Assembly (NCBI GenBank): GCA_015075645.1
Contig: JABTUF010000007.1
Location: forward strand, 236,501-300,500
Source of the DNA: Burkholderiales bacterium
GTDB lineage: Bacteria > Pseudomonadota > Gammaproteobacteria > Burkholderiales > Casimicrobiaceae
Length of the DNA: 64,000 nucleotides
Direction: 5' to 3'
The notes below the pieces were generated by a model that ran no database searches, was not told where the DNA came from, and saw only the letters and a list, made by a program, of their open reading frames with translations. Positions 25,115 through 33,158 of this stretch are shown here, piece after piece (the first letter of the stretch is position 1; each line of letters begins with the position of its first letter). The translations under genes were made by a program, and so were the position numbers.

Positions 25115-25834
25115 ATGGTGACATACGTTCGCGATCTGACGGGTCGATTTCTGCAACGCCCGCACTACAAGCCGGAGGAACTGGATCGCGAATGCGAGTC
25201 TGTCATCACCGGCTTCCTCAAGGACTTGTACGGCGAAGTCCGCTATCCGGTCGACACCGAGGACTTGAAGAAGCTCATCGAGCGCGACGCGGAGGACCTT
25301 GACGTCTACGCGGACCTCTCGATCTACGGGCCCGACGTTGAGGGCGTAACTGAGTTCAAGCCAGGCCGCAAGCCGGTGGTGAAGATCGCCTCGATCCTGA
25401 CGGAAGACGACCGCCGCGATAGCCGCCTGCGGACGACCCTGACGCACGAGTGGGGGCATGTCCACTTTCACGCTTACCTCTGGGAAGTGGAACCACCGCC
25501 GCCCGACCTTCTCCGTCAGCAACCAGATCGCGACAAGATCATCTGCAAACGCGATTCGATGATCGATGCGGCGCAAACCGACTGGATGGAGTGGCAGGCG
25601 GGGTATGTCTGCGGCGCGATCCTGATGCCGAAGACGGCCGTGAATGGCCTCTGTCGAACTTTTTCCGAGAACCATGGCATCTACGGCGCGGTGTCGCTGC
25701 AGTCAGCCCACGGCTCCGACTTGATCTCGCAGGTCGTAAGCACCTTCAAGGTGTCGTCCGACGCCGCCCGGGTTCGGCTGCTGAAGCTGAACCTCGTCAC
25801 TGCCGCAGCGCCAAACCAGTCACTCTTCTCCTGA
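25115..25834 (+). CDS. ImmA/IrrE-type metallopeptidase
   Basis: 239 residues. Zinc-protease motif HEWGH at 111-115, with the conserved Glu likely in the following helical region (WQAGYVCGAILMPKTAV), typical of DUF955/ImmA enzymes. These proteases cleave a cognate XRE repressor to induce mobile-element or defence genes. Immediately downstream of the XRE gene and 131 bp ahead of the ubiquitin-like operon, so derepression of that operon is a natural hypothesis. Intact. Confidence 0.9.
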   Translation: MVTYVRDLTGRFLQRPHYKPEELDRECESVITGFLKDLYGEVRYPVDTEDLKKLIERDAEDLDVYADLSIYGPDVEGVTEFKPGRKPVVKIASILTEDDRRDSRLRTTLTHEWGHVHFHAYLWEVEPPPPDLLRQQPDRDKIICKRDSMIDAAQTDWMEWQAGYVCGAILMPKTAVNGLCRTFSENHGIYGAVSLQSAHGSDLISQVVSTFKVSSDAARVRLLKLNLVTAAAPNQSLFS

Positions 25835-25881
25835 GAGCGCGGCCGCCGAGCACGCGCACTTGCACCTGCTGCGCGCCTTGT

Positions 25882-25909
25882 GATACGCTAATCCGCGTAT
25901 CGGCGGATT
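25882..25909. promoter_or_regulatory. Two overlapping, mutually exclusive inverted repeats
   Basis: GATACGC-TAATCC-GCGTATC (25882-25901) and AATCCGC-GTATCG-GCGGATT (25890-25909) share bases, so only one hairpin can form if transcribed; as DNA they offer two offset operator sites. They lie in the 131-bp gap before the 25966 gene and contain the complement of GATTAGCG seen in the XRE promoter. Confidence 0.55.
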
Positions 25910-25965
25910 TGCGGGTTGCGATTGGCGCGACCTGCCGGCCGGGCGAACGACGCAAGGAGATTCTT

Positions 25966-26112
25966 ATGCGCCAAAACACAAGCCGGCATCACCCGGGCCA
26001 GAAGATCGGCCGGGACGCCAAGTCAGGTCAATTCATCCCGGTCCGCGAGGCCCAGCGTCGGCCGAGCACCACCACGGTCGAAACCTTGAAGCGCAAGACG
26101 CAAGGAAAGTGA
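25966..26112 (+). CDS. Small basic protein at head of ubiquitin-like operon
   Basis: 48 residues, MRQNTSRHHPGQKIGRDAKS followed by GQFIPVREAQRRPSTTTVET and a Lys-rich end. Shine-Dalgarno AAGGAGA lies six bases before ATG, and the stop is eight bases before the next start, so it is very probably translated. Positively charged, no membrane segment. The GRDAKSGQFIPVREA wording resembles short proteins that accompany mobile-element genes. Role unknown. Confidence 0.7.
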   Translation: MRQNTSRHHPGQKIGRDAKSGQFIPVREAQRRPSTTTVETLKRKTQGK

Positions 26113-26120
26113 GGAATCCC

Positions 26121-26402
26121 ATGAGCACCACCCCCGATCTCGAGCATCAGTCCACCAGCCGCCAGAAGCCCGCGACCATCGTCGTCAACGGGCGCCAGAA
26201 GGAGGTCACCGCCCCGGAGCTCTCCTTTGCGGACGTCGTGCGCCTCGCCTTCGAGGACGCCGTGTTCAACGACACGACCGTCTACACGGTCACCTACAAG
26301 CGCGGGCACGGCAACAAGCCCGAGGGGACGCTCGTCGAGGGTGACACGGTCAAGGTCAAGGACGGAATGATCTTCAATGTCGCACGAACTGATAAGTCGT
26401 AG
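26121..26402 (+). CDS. Multiubiquitin-family (ubiquitin-like beta-grasp) protein
   Basis: 93 residues. After a ~18-residue Ser/Gln-rich tail, KPATIVVNGRQKEVTAPELS opens a single beta-grasp domain, followed by the helix FADVVRLAFEDAV and strands TTVYTVTYKRGHG and EGTLVEGDTVKVKDGMIFNV. This matches the bacterial multiubiquitin domain found with E1-like genes, here as one repeat. The C-terminus is ARTDKS without the diglycine of ubiquitin, so processing or a different linkage would be needed for conjugation. Overlaps the E1 gene by 26 bases. Confidence 0.85.
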   Translation: MSTTPDLEHQSTSRQKPATIVVNGRQKEVTAPELSFADVVRLAFEDAVFNDTTVYTVTYKRGHGNKPEGTLVEGDTVKVKDGMIFNVARTDKS

Positions 26403-27558
26403 CTCGGACCTACGGCAGCTGCGGGATGAAGGGTACGAGATTGAAATTCGCTCGAACCACCTCCTGATCCACTCGGTTCCCTACCTGAACTCGGGAGGAG
26501 TTGTCCAGCGCGGGACGCTCGTTTCCGACCTGACGCTGGCCGGCGACGTGACCATGCCGCCGGGTAATCACATTGCCTGGTTCATGGGTGAGCATCCGCA
26601 CCAGAAGGACGGGAGGGAGATACCGCAGATCAAGCACGCCAGCCAAACGACGCAGCTCGCGCAAGACATCGTGGTCAACCACTCGTTCTCGAACAAGCCG
26701 CCGCAGGGCTATGCGAACTACCACGAGAAGATGACGCGCTACATCACCATCATCAGTGCGCCTGCGCAGTCGGCCGATCCAGCCGCGACCGCGCGCACCT
26801 ACAAACCGGTTGCCGCGTCGCCTGATCACAGTGTCTTCCAATACCTCGACACGGCATCGAGCCGCGCCGGCATCTCCGCGCTGTCGGACAAGCTGAAGTC
26901 GAGTCGGGTCGCGATCGTCGGTCTGGGTGGCACTGGCTCGTACGTGCTGGATCTGATCGCCAAGACGCCGGTGCGCGAGATCCACCTCTACGATGCCGAT
27001 TCGTTCCTCCAGCACAACGCATTTCGTGCCCCGTCGGCCGCATCGCTGGACGAACTGAAGGAGCGGCCGACGAAGGTGGCCTACGTCCGGTCGCTCTACT
27101 CCAGGATGCATCGCGGCATCGTCGCGCACGAGGAGTACATCTCCGAGATGAACGTCGACTCGCTTCTCGGCTTTGACTTCGTCTTCCTCTGCCTCGATCG
27201 CGGTCCGGCGAAGAAGCTGATCGTGGACCGGCTCAGCGTCGGTGCGATGCCGTTCATCGACGTCGGCATCGGCGTCGAGATGACCCCAGAGTCGCTCGCG
27301 CTCTGGGCGATTTGCCGAGTGACGACGAGCACACGCGACCAGCGAGAGCACATCTCTCAGCGGGTGTCTTTCTCGGACAATGACAGCGACAACCCGTACG
27401 ACAAGAACATCCAGGTTGCCGATCTGAACGCGCTCAACGCAGCTTTGGCGGTGATCAAGTGGAAGAAGCTATGCGGCTTCTACCTGGACCTGGAGAAGGA
27501 GCACAACACGACGTACACGACGAGCTGCAACCTCCTGACCAGTGACGATCTGCTGTGA
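26377..27558 (+). CDS. ThiF-family E1-like adenylyltransferase with DUF6791-type N-terminus
   Basis: 393 residues. Residues 1-150 form an N-terminal domain of the DUF6791 type (HSVPYLNSGGVVQRGTLVSD, HIAWFMGEHPHQKDG). Residues about 160-370 are ThiF/E1: nucleotide loop GLGGTGS from Gly182, acidic LYDADSF, then HNAFRAPSA with Asn and Arg of the E1 active site. It should adenylate the C-terminus of a ubiquitin-like partner, presumably the 26121 product. No CxxC zinc pair was seen; the thioester cysteine is not obvious (candidates in FLCLDRG and WAICRV). Confidence 0.87.
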   Translation: MSHELISRSSDLRQLRDEGYEIEIRSNHLLIHSVPYLNSGGVVQRGTLVSDLTLAGDVTMPPGNHIAWFMGEHPHQKDGREIPQIKHASQTTQLAQDIVVNHSFSNKPPQGYANYHEKMTRYITIISAPAQSADPAATARTYKPVAASPDHSVFQYLDTASSRAGISALSDKLKSSRVAIVGLGGTGSYVLDLIAKTPVREIHLYDADSFLQHNAFRAPSAASLDELKERPTKVAYVRSLYSRMHRGIVAHEEYISEMNVDSLLGFDFVFLCLDRGPAKKLIVDRLSVGAMPFIDVGIGVEMTPESLALWAICRVTTSTRDQREHISQRVSFSDNDSDNPYDKNIQVADLNALNAALAVIKWKKLCGFYLDLEKEHNTTYTTSCNLLTSDDLL

Positions 27559-28031
27559 AGCGCAACGCACTGACGCCAGAGTTCGTCGAGTTCATACCGT
27601 CGACGCTCCAAGAGGGCGTGCTCTACGTCTCCTTGGCCTATTCGACAGCTTCGCACCTCTGTTGTTGCGGATGCGGCAAGGAAGTGGTGACGCCGCTCTC
27701 CCCCACCGACTGGAAGCTGGTCTGCGATGGCGAGACCGTATCTCTCGAGCCGTCTATCGGCAACTGGAGCTTTGCGTGTCGATCGCACTACTGGATCCGA
27801 CGAAACAGAGTTCACTGGGCCGCGCAGATGTCCCGCGAGCGGATCGAGGCTGGCCGCGCCCATGATCGAGCAGCAAAGGCCCGGTACTACGGCGACGAGA
27901 CGCGGTCGGCGCCCAGATCCGATCCTGCGCGTCCTTCCGACAGGTTTCGACCACCCGGAGCCAATGGCCCCAAGCGCGACGGGCACGGACTATGGGCGAA
28001 GCTCGTGGCCTGGCTGAACGGTCCCAGCTGA
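27555..28031 (+). CDS. DUF6527 family protein, predicted zinc-binding
   Basis: 158 residues from GTG at 27555, overlapping the E1 stop (GTGA). Cysteine-rich motif HLCCCGCGKEVVTPLSP near residue 35 and a second site WSFACRSHYWIRRNRVHW near 75 suggest a zinc-bound fold; the last 60 residues are basic and disordered-looking. DUF6527 genes regularly follow multiubiquitin and ThiF genes; the role could be an E2/E3-like or deconjugation step, but nothing is proven. Ends the operon. Confidence 0.8.
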   Translation: MKRNALTPEFVEFIPSTLQEGVLYVSLAYSTASHLCCCGCGKEVVTPLSPTDWKLVCDGETVSLEPSIGNWSFACRSHYWIRRNRVHWAAQMSRERIEAGRAHDRAAKARYYGDETRSAPRSDPARPSDRFRPPGANGPKRDGHGLWAKLVAWLNGPS

Positions 28032-28046
28032 ACCGCGCGCGTTCCA

Positions 28047-28064
28047 TGCGTCCTGGCGGACGCA
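28047..28064. terminator. Hairpin after ubiquitin-like operon
   Basis: TGCGTCC-TGGC-GGACGCA, a perfect 7-bp stem with a 4-base loop, 16 bp after the DUF6527 stop and 86 bp from the convergent minus-strand gene end at 28151. No T run follows directly, so Rho-independent termination is uncertain; it may serve both directions. Confidence 0.45.
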
Positions 28065-28150
28065 GCTTCGACTCTCAGTTTCGGGGAGACCAACGTAATG
28101 AGGTCGATGCACGGGATTCGGCAGCGCTCAGTGCTCGGGCGTCTCCATGC

Positions 28151-28864
28151 CTACATGTGCTTCTTGTAGTACGCCCACTGCACGCTGGCCAGCCCGCCCA
28201 AGAGGACCGCGCCGAGCGGCATGCACAGCTCCCACCGCACCGGCCCGGGCCAGAGCAGCAGGCAGACGCCGCCCAGCCCCAGCACGGCCACCTGCAGGTA
28301 CTTGGCCCGGTGGTACAGGCCGGCCGACTCGCGTCCGCCGCAGGCCCGACGGATCGCCCGCTGGGTGAAGCCGTCGGCGGCGCCGACGGCGTAGAGGAGC
28401 AGGAGCAGGGGCGCGAACCGCGCCAAGGTCGCCGCGCGCACGCCGAGCAGTTGGGTGCCGACCATCGCCGCTTCGATGCTCTCCCGGTGCGACACGTAGC
28501 TGCGCCGCATGACCGTGTCCGGGATCGACAGGGCCGCCCCGTTGGCGAACTGCACGCCCATGTCGTGGATGCCGGTGGCGTCGAACACGATCGAGTACAG
28601 CGCGTTGGCGGGCCAGGTGATGGCGCCGGCGCCGGCACCCTGCAGGGCGGCAAGCGCGACGCCGTGCTCGAGGTCGTGCGCGAGCAGTTCGCGCAGGCGC
28701 TCGATCCCCTGCGGCCAGACCTTGGACACGAACGTCCAGTCGAGGATCCAGGCGCACAGCAGGAGCGCGGCCAACCCCAGCGCCAGCGAGAAGGCCAGCT
28801 TCAGCGGACTCAGCAGCACGCCCGCCAGCGCCCCGTCGTGAAACGCCGCGTTCCTAGAGGACAC
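28151..28864 (-). CDS. Integrating conjugative element membrane protein (TIGR03747/DUF4400-like)
   Basis: 237 residues with about four membrane helices (PLKLAFSLALGLAALLLCAW; LARFAPLLLLLYAVGAA; VAVLGLGGVCLLLWPG; PLGAVLLGGLASVQWAYY). The family lies directly after traD in conjugative elements, as here, where it overlaps the traD stop by 11 bases. Thought to be part of the inner-membrane coupling complex. Intact. Confidence 0.85.
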   Translation of the reverse strand: MSSRNAAFHDGALAGVLLSPLKLAFSLALGLAALLLCAWILDWTFVSKVWPQGIERLRELLAHDLEHGVALAALQGAGAGAITWPANALYSIVFDATGIHDMGVQFANGAALSIPDTVMRRSYVSHRESIEAAMVGTQLLGVRAATLARFAPLLLLLYAVGAADGFTQRAIRRACGGRESAGLYHRAKYLQVAVLGLGGVCLLLWPGPVRWELCMPLGAVLLGGLASVQWAYYKKHM

Positions 28865-30851
28865 GCCGGTCCTCCGCCTCGGCGCCTTCGTCCAGGCGAT
28901 TCCACGGTTCGTCGAGCCGCACTCTCAGCGTTGTCCCGATCGCCGCCAGGCTCGCAGGCATCAGCGGATCGCTCGCAGCCGAGGGCAGCGGCATGCGGAT
29001 CTTGTGCAGCTGGCCGCCGTGAATCAGCGCGAAGGCCTCGCCCTTGGGCAGCTGCACGAGATCGGTCGGCTCCAGCATCCGAACCGTCTCCGGCGCAATG
29101 CGGTCCTCGTTGCGGCTGGCGAAGTCCGCAAAGTCGATCGGATCGTTGGTGTCGGAGACCGACGACGACACGACGGTCGAGACGACGTGCACTTCGGGTA
29201 GCTGGCTGGTCAGCAGTTCGGCCGTGGCCACCTCCTTCACCCGCAGCATGATCAGCGTGTTGAAGTTGCCCGCGATCTGCCCGGCCTTGGCCGGCGAGCC
29301 GATGCGCGCCTCCACGTCCGACCAGGTCTGCGTGTAGGCGGTCACCTGAAACCCTGCCCCGCCCGCTTTGTTGAGCAGGGGGATGAACTCGTCACCGATC
29401 AGCTCGTTGAACTCGTCGGCGTGGATCGCGATCCGCCGCGGCTTCACCTCGCCCGGCAGTCCGCGACCGGTGCCGAACTTGTAGAGGCTGCCGGCCACGC
29501 TCGTGAGGTCGGCGAACATCGAGTTGCCCACGGCCGCGGCCACTTCGTAGTCGGACAGCGCGTCGAGCCCGACGTAGACGATGCCGCCCAGGTGGATCAC
29601 CGAGGTCCAGTCGAACACCGGGCGCCAGTCAGTCGGATCGTCGAGCTCGGGCGAGAGCAGCGAGGCCGTGCGACCGGTGGTGAGCTTCTCCATCAGCGGC
29701 AGCAGCGACGCCACCAGCTTGTCGAAGTGGCTCTTCTCGTAGTTGAGCGTCGAGGCGAGCGCGTGGGCGATCGGGTCGTAGAGCTTCTTGCGCCGCGCGT
29801 ACTCCACCAGGCTGACCGCCCGCGCGCCGCGCGACTGCAGACCCTTGTCGAGGTTCTTCTTGTCGATGGCGAGCGACCGCAACTCCTCGCGCCAGCCGGC
29901 AGCGGCGGGCTCGCGGTCGAGCCAGTACTCGAAGTAGTCGATCAGCAGCGGCTCGACGTCGGAGGCGTAGCGGTTGATCTCCTGGTAGTCGGGCTTGCGA
30001 CCGAGCGCCACGAGCGCGCGGGCCATCACGTTCACGAAGCGCCAGACGAACTCCTTGAACGCCGCCGACTGTCCCTCCGAGGGCAACTGGCCGGCGATGC
30101 GGGTGGCGACCTCGGTGATCCTCGAGAAGCTGCCCACCGGGTTGTAGCGCGCCGAGATCTCCGGATGGCCGAGGTGGAACATGAAGAACTCCCCGGCGCG
30201 CCCGGCCCGCTCCGCTTCCGCGAACACGCGGCGCAGCAGGTCGACATCGCCCTTGGGGTCGAACACGACCACGACCTCGCCGCGGCGGATGTCCTGGGCG
30301 ATCAGCAACTCGGCCAGGCGCGTCTTGCCGACACGCGTGGTTCCCAGCACCAGCGTGTGACCGACGCGGTCTTCCAGATCCATCCAGATCTCGCTCTCGT
30401 CGGGTTCGACCCCGTGGATGGCGGGATCCCCGCCGACGCTGCTTGAATCTGCCGCCGGCACGAAGCCGGTCAATACACCCGCGAGCGGGCCGCCTCGAAG
30501 GAGCGGCTGGTTCGCCGGCAGCCGTGCTTCGTGCAAGCGCTGCGTGTGACGCTGATCCCAGCGAAACCCACGCCCGAGGAAGAGTCGCTCGGTGGACCAA
30601 GGAATCTCCGCCGAGCTCAGCTCGTAGCGTCGACGCCGCTGCAGGTTCACGCGATAGCGCAAGGTCCGCAGCGCGGCTGCACCGCGCCACAACGCGTGGC
30701 CGAGCAGCGCTGCGGTCAGCGCCAGGTGCCAAGGCGGTGTGACCAGGAACAGTCCCGGGCTGCTCAACACCATCGCCGCGCCCAGCGCCGACACGCAGGC
30801 CGCGCCGAGTTCGTGCGCCGGCCGCAGCCGGGCCTCCAGCGGATAGGCCAT
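28854..30851 (-). CDS. traD: Type IV conjugative coupling protein TraD
   Basis: 665 residues from ATG at 30851 (MAYPLEARLRPAHELG); the frame is open far upstream but that part has no TraD likeness and overlaps the next gene. N-terminal membrane helices within the first 60 residues, Walker A GTTRVGKT about 170-177, Walker B VVVFDPKGD and later HADEFNELI. Hexameric ATPase that feeds relaxase-bound DNA to the secretion channel. An internal 639-bp segment is duplicated at 941-1579. Overlaps the relaxase-like gene by one base. Confidence 0.95.
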   Translation of the reverse strand: MAYPLEARLRPAHELGAACVSALGAAMVLSSPGLFLVTPPWHLALTAALLGHALWRGAAALRTLRYRVNLQRRRRYELSSAEIPWSTERLFLGRGFRWDQRHTQRLHEARLPANQPLLRGGPLAGVLTGFVPAADSSSVGGDPAIHGVEPDESEIWMDLEDRVGHTLVLGTTRVGKTRLAELLIAQDIRRGEVVVVFDPKGDVDLLRRVFAEAERAGRAGEFFMFHLGHPEISARYNPVGSFSRITEVATRIAGQLPSEGQSAAFKEFVWRFVNVMARALVALGRKPDYQEINRYASDVEPLLIDYFEYWLDREPAAAGWREELRSLAIDKKNLDKGLQSRGARAVSLVEYARRKKLYDPIAHALASTLNYEKSHFDKLVASLLPLMEKLTTGRTASLLSPELDDPTDWRPVFDWTSVIHLGGIVYVGLDALSDYEVAAAVGNSMFADLTSVAGSLYKFGTGRGLPGEVKPRRIAIHADEFNELIGDEFIPLLNKAGGAGFQVTAYTQTWSDVEARIGSPAKAGQIAGNFNTLIMLRVKEVATAELLTSQLPEVHVVSTVVSSSVSDTNDPIDFADFASRNEDRIAPETVRMLEPTDLVQLPKGEAFALIHGGQLHKIRMPLPSAASDPLMPASLAAIGTTLRVRLDEPWNRLDEGAEAEDRRVL

Positions 30852-31975
30852 CACTCCCCGGCCGCCGTGGAGTCGGCCACGCGAACGAGCGCCGGGTTGA
30901 CCGGTGGCAGCGGATCGACGAAGCGAGCCGGCGCGAGGATCACGACGCCGTGGATGCGGACGTCCTGTCCCCCGTCGTGCCGCCAGGCATAGCCGTGCAG
31001 GTTCACGCCGCCGTCGGACCGCAGGTGCCAGCCGGCCCGCAGGACCTCGCGCTGTAGTCGCTTGGCGACGTCGCGGGGCTCGTCGCGGCCGATGCCCTCC
31101 TGACGCACGAACGCCCGGAAGATCCCCGGCGATGCGAGCAGCAGACCGTCCTCGACCCGGTGCACGAGCGCCCCTCGCGCGTTGACCGGCAGCGTTCCAT
31201 CGGCAACGCCCTGCTTCACCCACGCCATGAAGCGCCGAGCACGCTCCGAACCCGTGTCGTCGACACCGTCGAGAAATTCGGGTCCATGGGCTGCAGGCGT
31301 GGCCAGCGTCGGTTCCGCGGTCGCCTCCGCCGCACTGGATAGAGGCTCCGGCACATCGGACGGCACCGACACCGCGATCGCCGGGCGCACCCCGGTCGCC
31401 GCGCGCTCCACCAGCTCCGCGATGGCGCTGGACGGATCGGCGGCGCCGGTCAGCACGGCGCGCAGCTCGGCGAGCAGTGCCACATCCTCGCCCAGCCATC
31501 TCTGGATCAACCCAGGCACCCAGCCCTCGAACCGTCGCGCCGCATCCGCGGACGGCTCGCTGCCGACATCGCGCAGCAGCGCCGCCGCGAACACCGCGTA
31601 GGTCCATCGATGCGCGAGTGCCCCCAGCGTCTCCGGCGGCGCATTGCGCGGCAGGATCTGGCCGCGTCGGTGATCGAGTGCGCGCAGGACGATCGCCAGC
31701 GCGCGATGCAGCCGTCCGCCTGGTCCGCCGTAGCGAAGCGAACCCGATACCGACTGCAGCTGCACGTACTCCGCATAACGCTCGATCAGCGGCTGCGCCG
31801 CCAGCGCAAAGGTCTCCGGCGGAAAGCCCATGCGGACGCGGACGAGCACGACCAGGTTCGCCACGCCGCTGCGCTCCAGGATCTCCTGCGCCGATAGCGC
31901 CGGCGATTCGCGCGAGACGAGCGCGTCGATCGCGCGCGTTGTCACGTCTGAGCTCTGCGTGTCGTTGAAGGTCAT
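30851..31975 (-). CDS. MobH/TraI_2-like protein lacking relaxase signature histidines
   Basis: 374 residues from ATG at 31975 (alternative at 32143 adds a basic, low-likeness tail). N-terminal TraI_2 region: FPPETFALAAQPLIERYAEY, PPETLGALAHRWTYAVFAAA. At the place where MobH relaxases have a His-rich motif (HHxxAGGLLxHT) it reads SLRYGGPGGRLHRA, and HDVGKP is replaced by RDVGSEP. A C-terminal TraI_2_C domain follows (NARGALVHRVEDGLLLASPG, LHGYAWRH). Probably a non-catalytic relaxase paralogue that still binds DNA or TraD. No active relaxase gene is visible in the window. Confidence 0.75.
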   Translation of the reverse strand: MTFNDTQSSDVTTRAIDALVSRESPALSAQEILERSGVANLVVLVRVRMGFPPETFALAAQPLIERYAEYVQLQSVSGSLRYGGPGGRLHRALAIVLRALDHRRGQILPRNAPPETLGALAHRWTYAVFAAALLRDVGSEPSADAARRFEGWVPGLIQRWLGEDVALLAELRAVLTGAADPSSAIAELVERAATGVRPAIAVSVPSDVPEPLSSAAEATAEPTLATPAAHGPEFLDGVDDTGSERARRFMAWVKQGVADGTLPVNARGALVHRVEDGLLLASPGIFRAFVRQEGIGRDEPRDVAKRLQREVLRAGWHLRSDGGVNLHGYAWRHDGGQDVRIHGVVILAPARFVDPLPPVNPALVRVADSTAAGE

Positions 31976-32276
31976 TCGACCAGTATTCCGGGCGCCTCGA
32001 AGACGCTCAGCACCGATCGAAGCCTCGGCAAAGACCTGATTCCCGCTTGACGGCGGCCGCCAGGTCTCGTCCCAACCGGCGCCGCCGCGTCGACGCCTCG
32101 TAGCCGACGGCGTGCCCTGCATTCGACTCACAAGCGCGGTCACGACGCCAGCCTCATCGAGGCTTCATCGAGGCCCCGATTGAGCCTGATTCGCACGCGC
32201 TCGCTCCCTACGATGAAAACGCAATGCGGCCCGCTCCGAAGGCCGCGCTTCAGCGGCCAACCGAGGGGGATTCCGA
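31976..32276. other. Divergent intergenic region between mob and tra operons
   Basis: 301 bp separating the minus-strand relaxase-like gene and the plus-strand tra operon. It should hold promoters for both; none matches consensus well. It includes GAGGCTTCATCGAGG near 32157-32171, a near-repeat of CATCGAGGC words. No origin-of-transfer inverted repeat could be recognised. Confidence 0.35.
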
Positions 32277-32801
32277 TTGCGCACGAGAACGAGCCGGATG
32301 CCGGCAGCGAGTGTCGTCACCGCGATCGCCCTGCTCGCGGCCCTGCCCGCCCACGCATGCTGGGAGGCGGCGGCGGTGCGCTACGGCGTCAGCAGCGAGT
32401 TGCTCTACGCCATCGCCCGCACCGAATCCGCACTCGACCCGCAGGCCGTCGGACGTAATCGCAACGGCACCCGAGACATCGGGCTCATGCAGATCAACTC
32501 GGCGTGGCTGCCCACGCTGGCGGCTCACGGCATCGGCGAGCGCGATCTCTTCGATCCCTGCACGAGCATCCACGTCGGCGCCTGGATCCTCGCCGGGAAC
32601 GTCCAGCGCCTCGGCTACACGTGGGAAGCCGTCGGTGCCTACAACGCCGCCAATCCCGAGCTGCGCCGCGCCTACGTCGAGAAGGTCCGCCGCCACCTGC
32701 GTGGCACCGGTGCCGCCGCGCCCTCCGCGCGGCAGAGCCACACCTCACCCGCTCTTGTCCGCGGCGATCACCGGCCTCCGGTGGTCGCGACCCTGCCCTG
32801 A
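32277..32801 (+). CDS. Conjugal lytic transglycosylase (VirB1/TrbN-like)
   Basis: 174 residues from TTG at 32277, preceded by GAGGGGGA. Signal peptide about 1-27, then an SLT domain: catalytic Glu in YAIARTESALDP, GLMQINSAW, and the closing AYNAAN motif. It opens peptidoglycan locally for the transfer channel. First gene of the tra operon. C-terminal 30 residues are low complexity. Intact. Confidence 0.9.
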   Translation: MRTRTSRMPAASVVTAIALLAALPAHACWEAAAVRYGVSSELLYAIARTESALDPQAVGRNRNGTRDIGLMQINSAWLPTLAAHGIGERDLFDPCTSIHVGAWILAGNVQRLGYTWEAVGAYNAANPELRRAYVEKVRRHLRGTGAAAPSARQSHTSPALVRGDHRPPVVATLP

Positions 32802-32849
32802 CCGCTCGCCCGAGCACTTCCCCGCCACCCCACTCCGAGAGACCAGACC

Positions 32850-33146
32850 ATGACCTTGATCCGCCGTACAAGCACCGCCGTCCCGATCGCCCTCGTCCTG
32901 ACGCTCGCCGCCGGTTCGGCCCTGGCCGGCACCACCGGCACCGAGTTCCAGACGATGTACACGACCCTGCTCAACTGGGCGACCGGTTTCCTGGGCAAGT
33001 CGATCGCGATCGCCGCCTTCATCCTCGGCGCGGGCATCGGCATCGCGCGCTCCTCGCCGATCCCGGCGCTCGCCGGCGTCGTCTTCGCGCTCTTCATGGT
33101 CTACGTGCCGACCATCATCGACTCGATCATGACCGCCGTGATCTGA
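32850..33146 (+). CDS. traA: Conjugative pilin, TraA/VirB2-like
   Basis: 98 residues: signal peptide ending GSALAG about residue 26, then two hydrophobic helices (SIAIAAFILGAGIGIARSS; ALAGVVFALFMVYVPTIIDS) joined by a short turn, the pattern of VirB2/TrbC-family pilins. Sits where pilin is expected, directly ahead of traL. Intact. Confidence 0.85.
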   Translation: MTLIRRTSTAVPIALVLTLAAGSALAGTTGTEFQTMYTTLLNWATGFLGKSIAIAAFILGAGIGIARSSPIPALAGVVFALFMVYVPTIIDSIMTAVI

Positions 33147-33158
33147 CGGGGCGACCGC

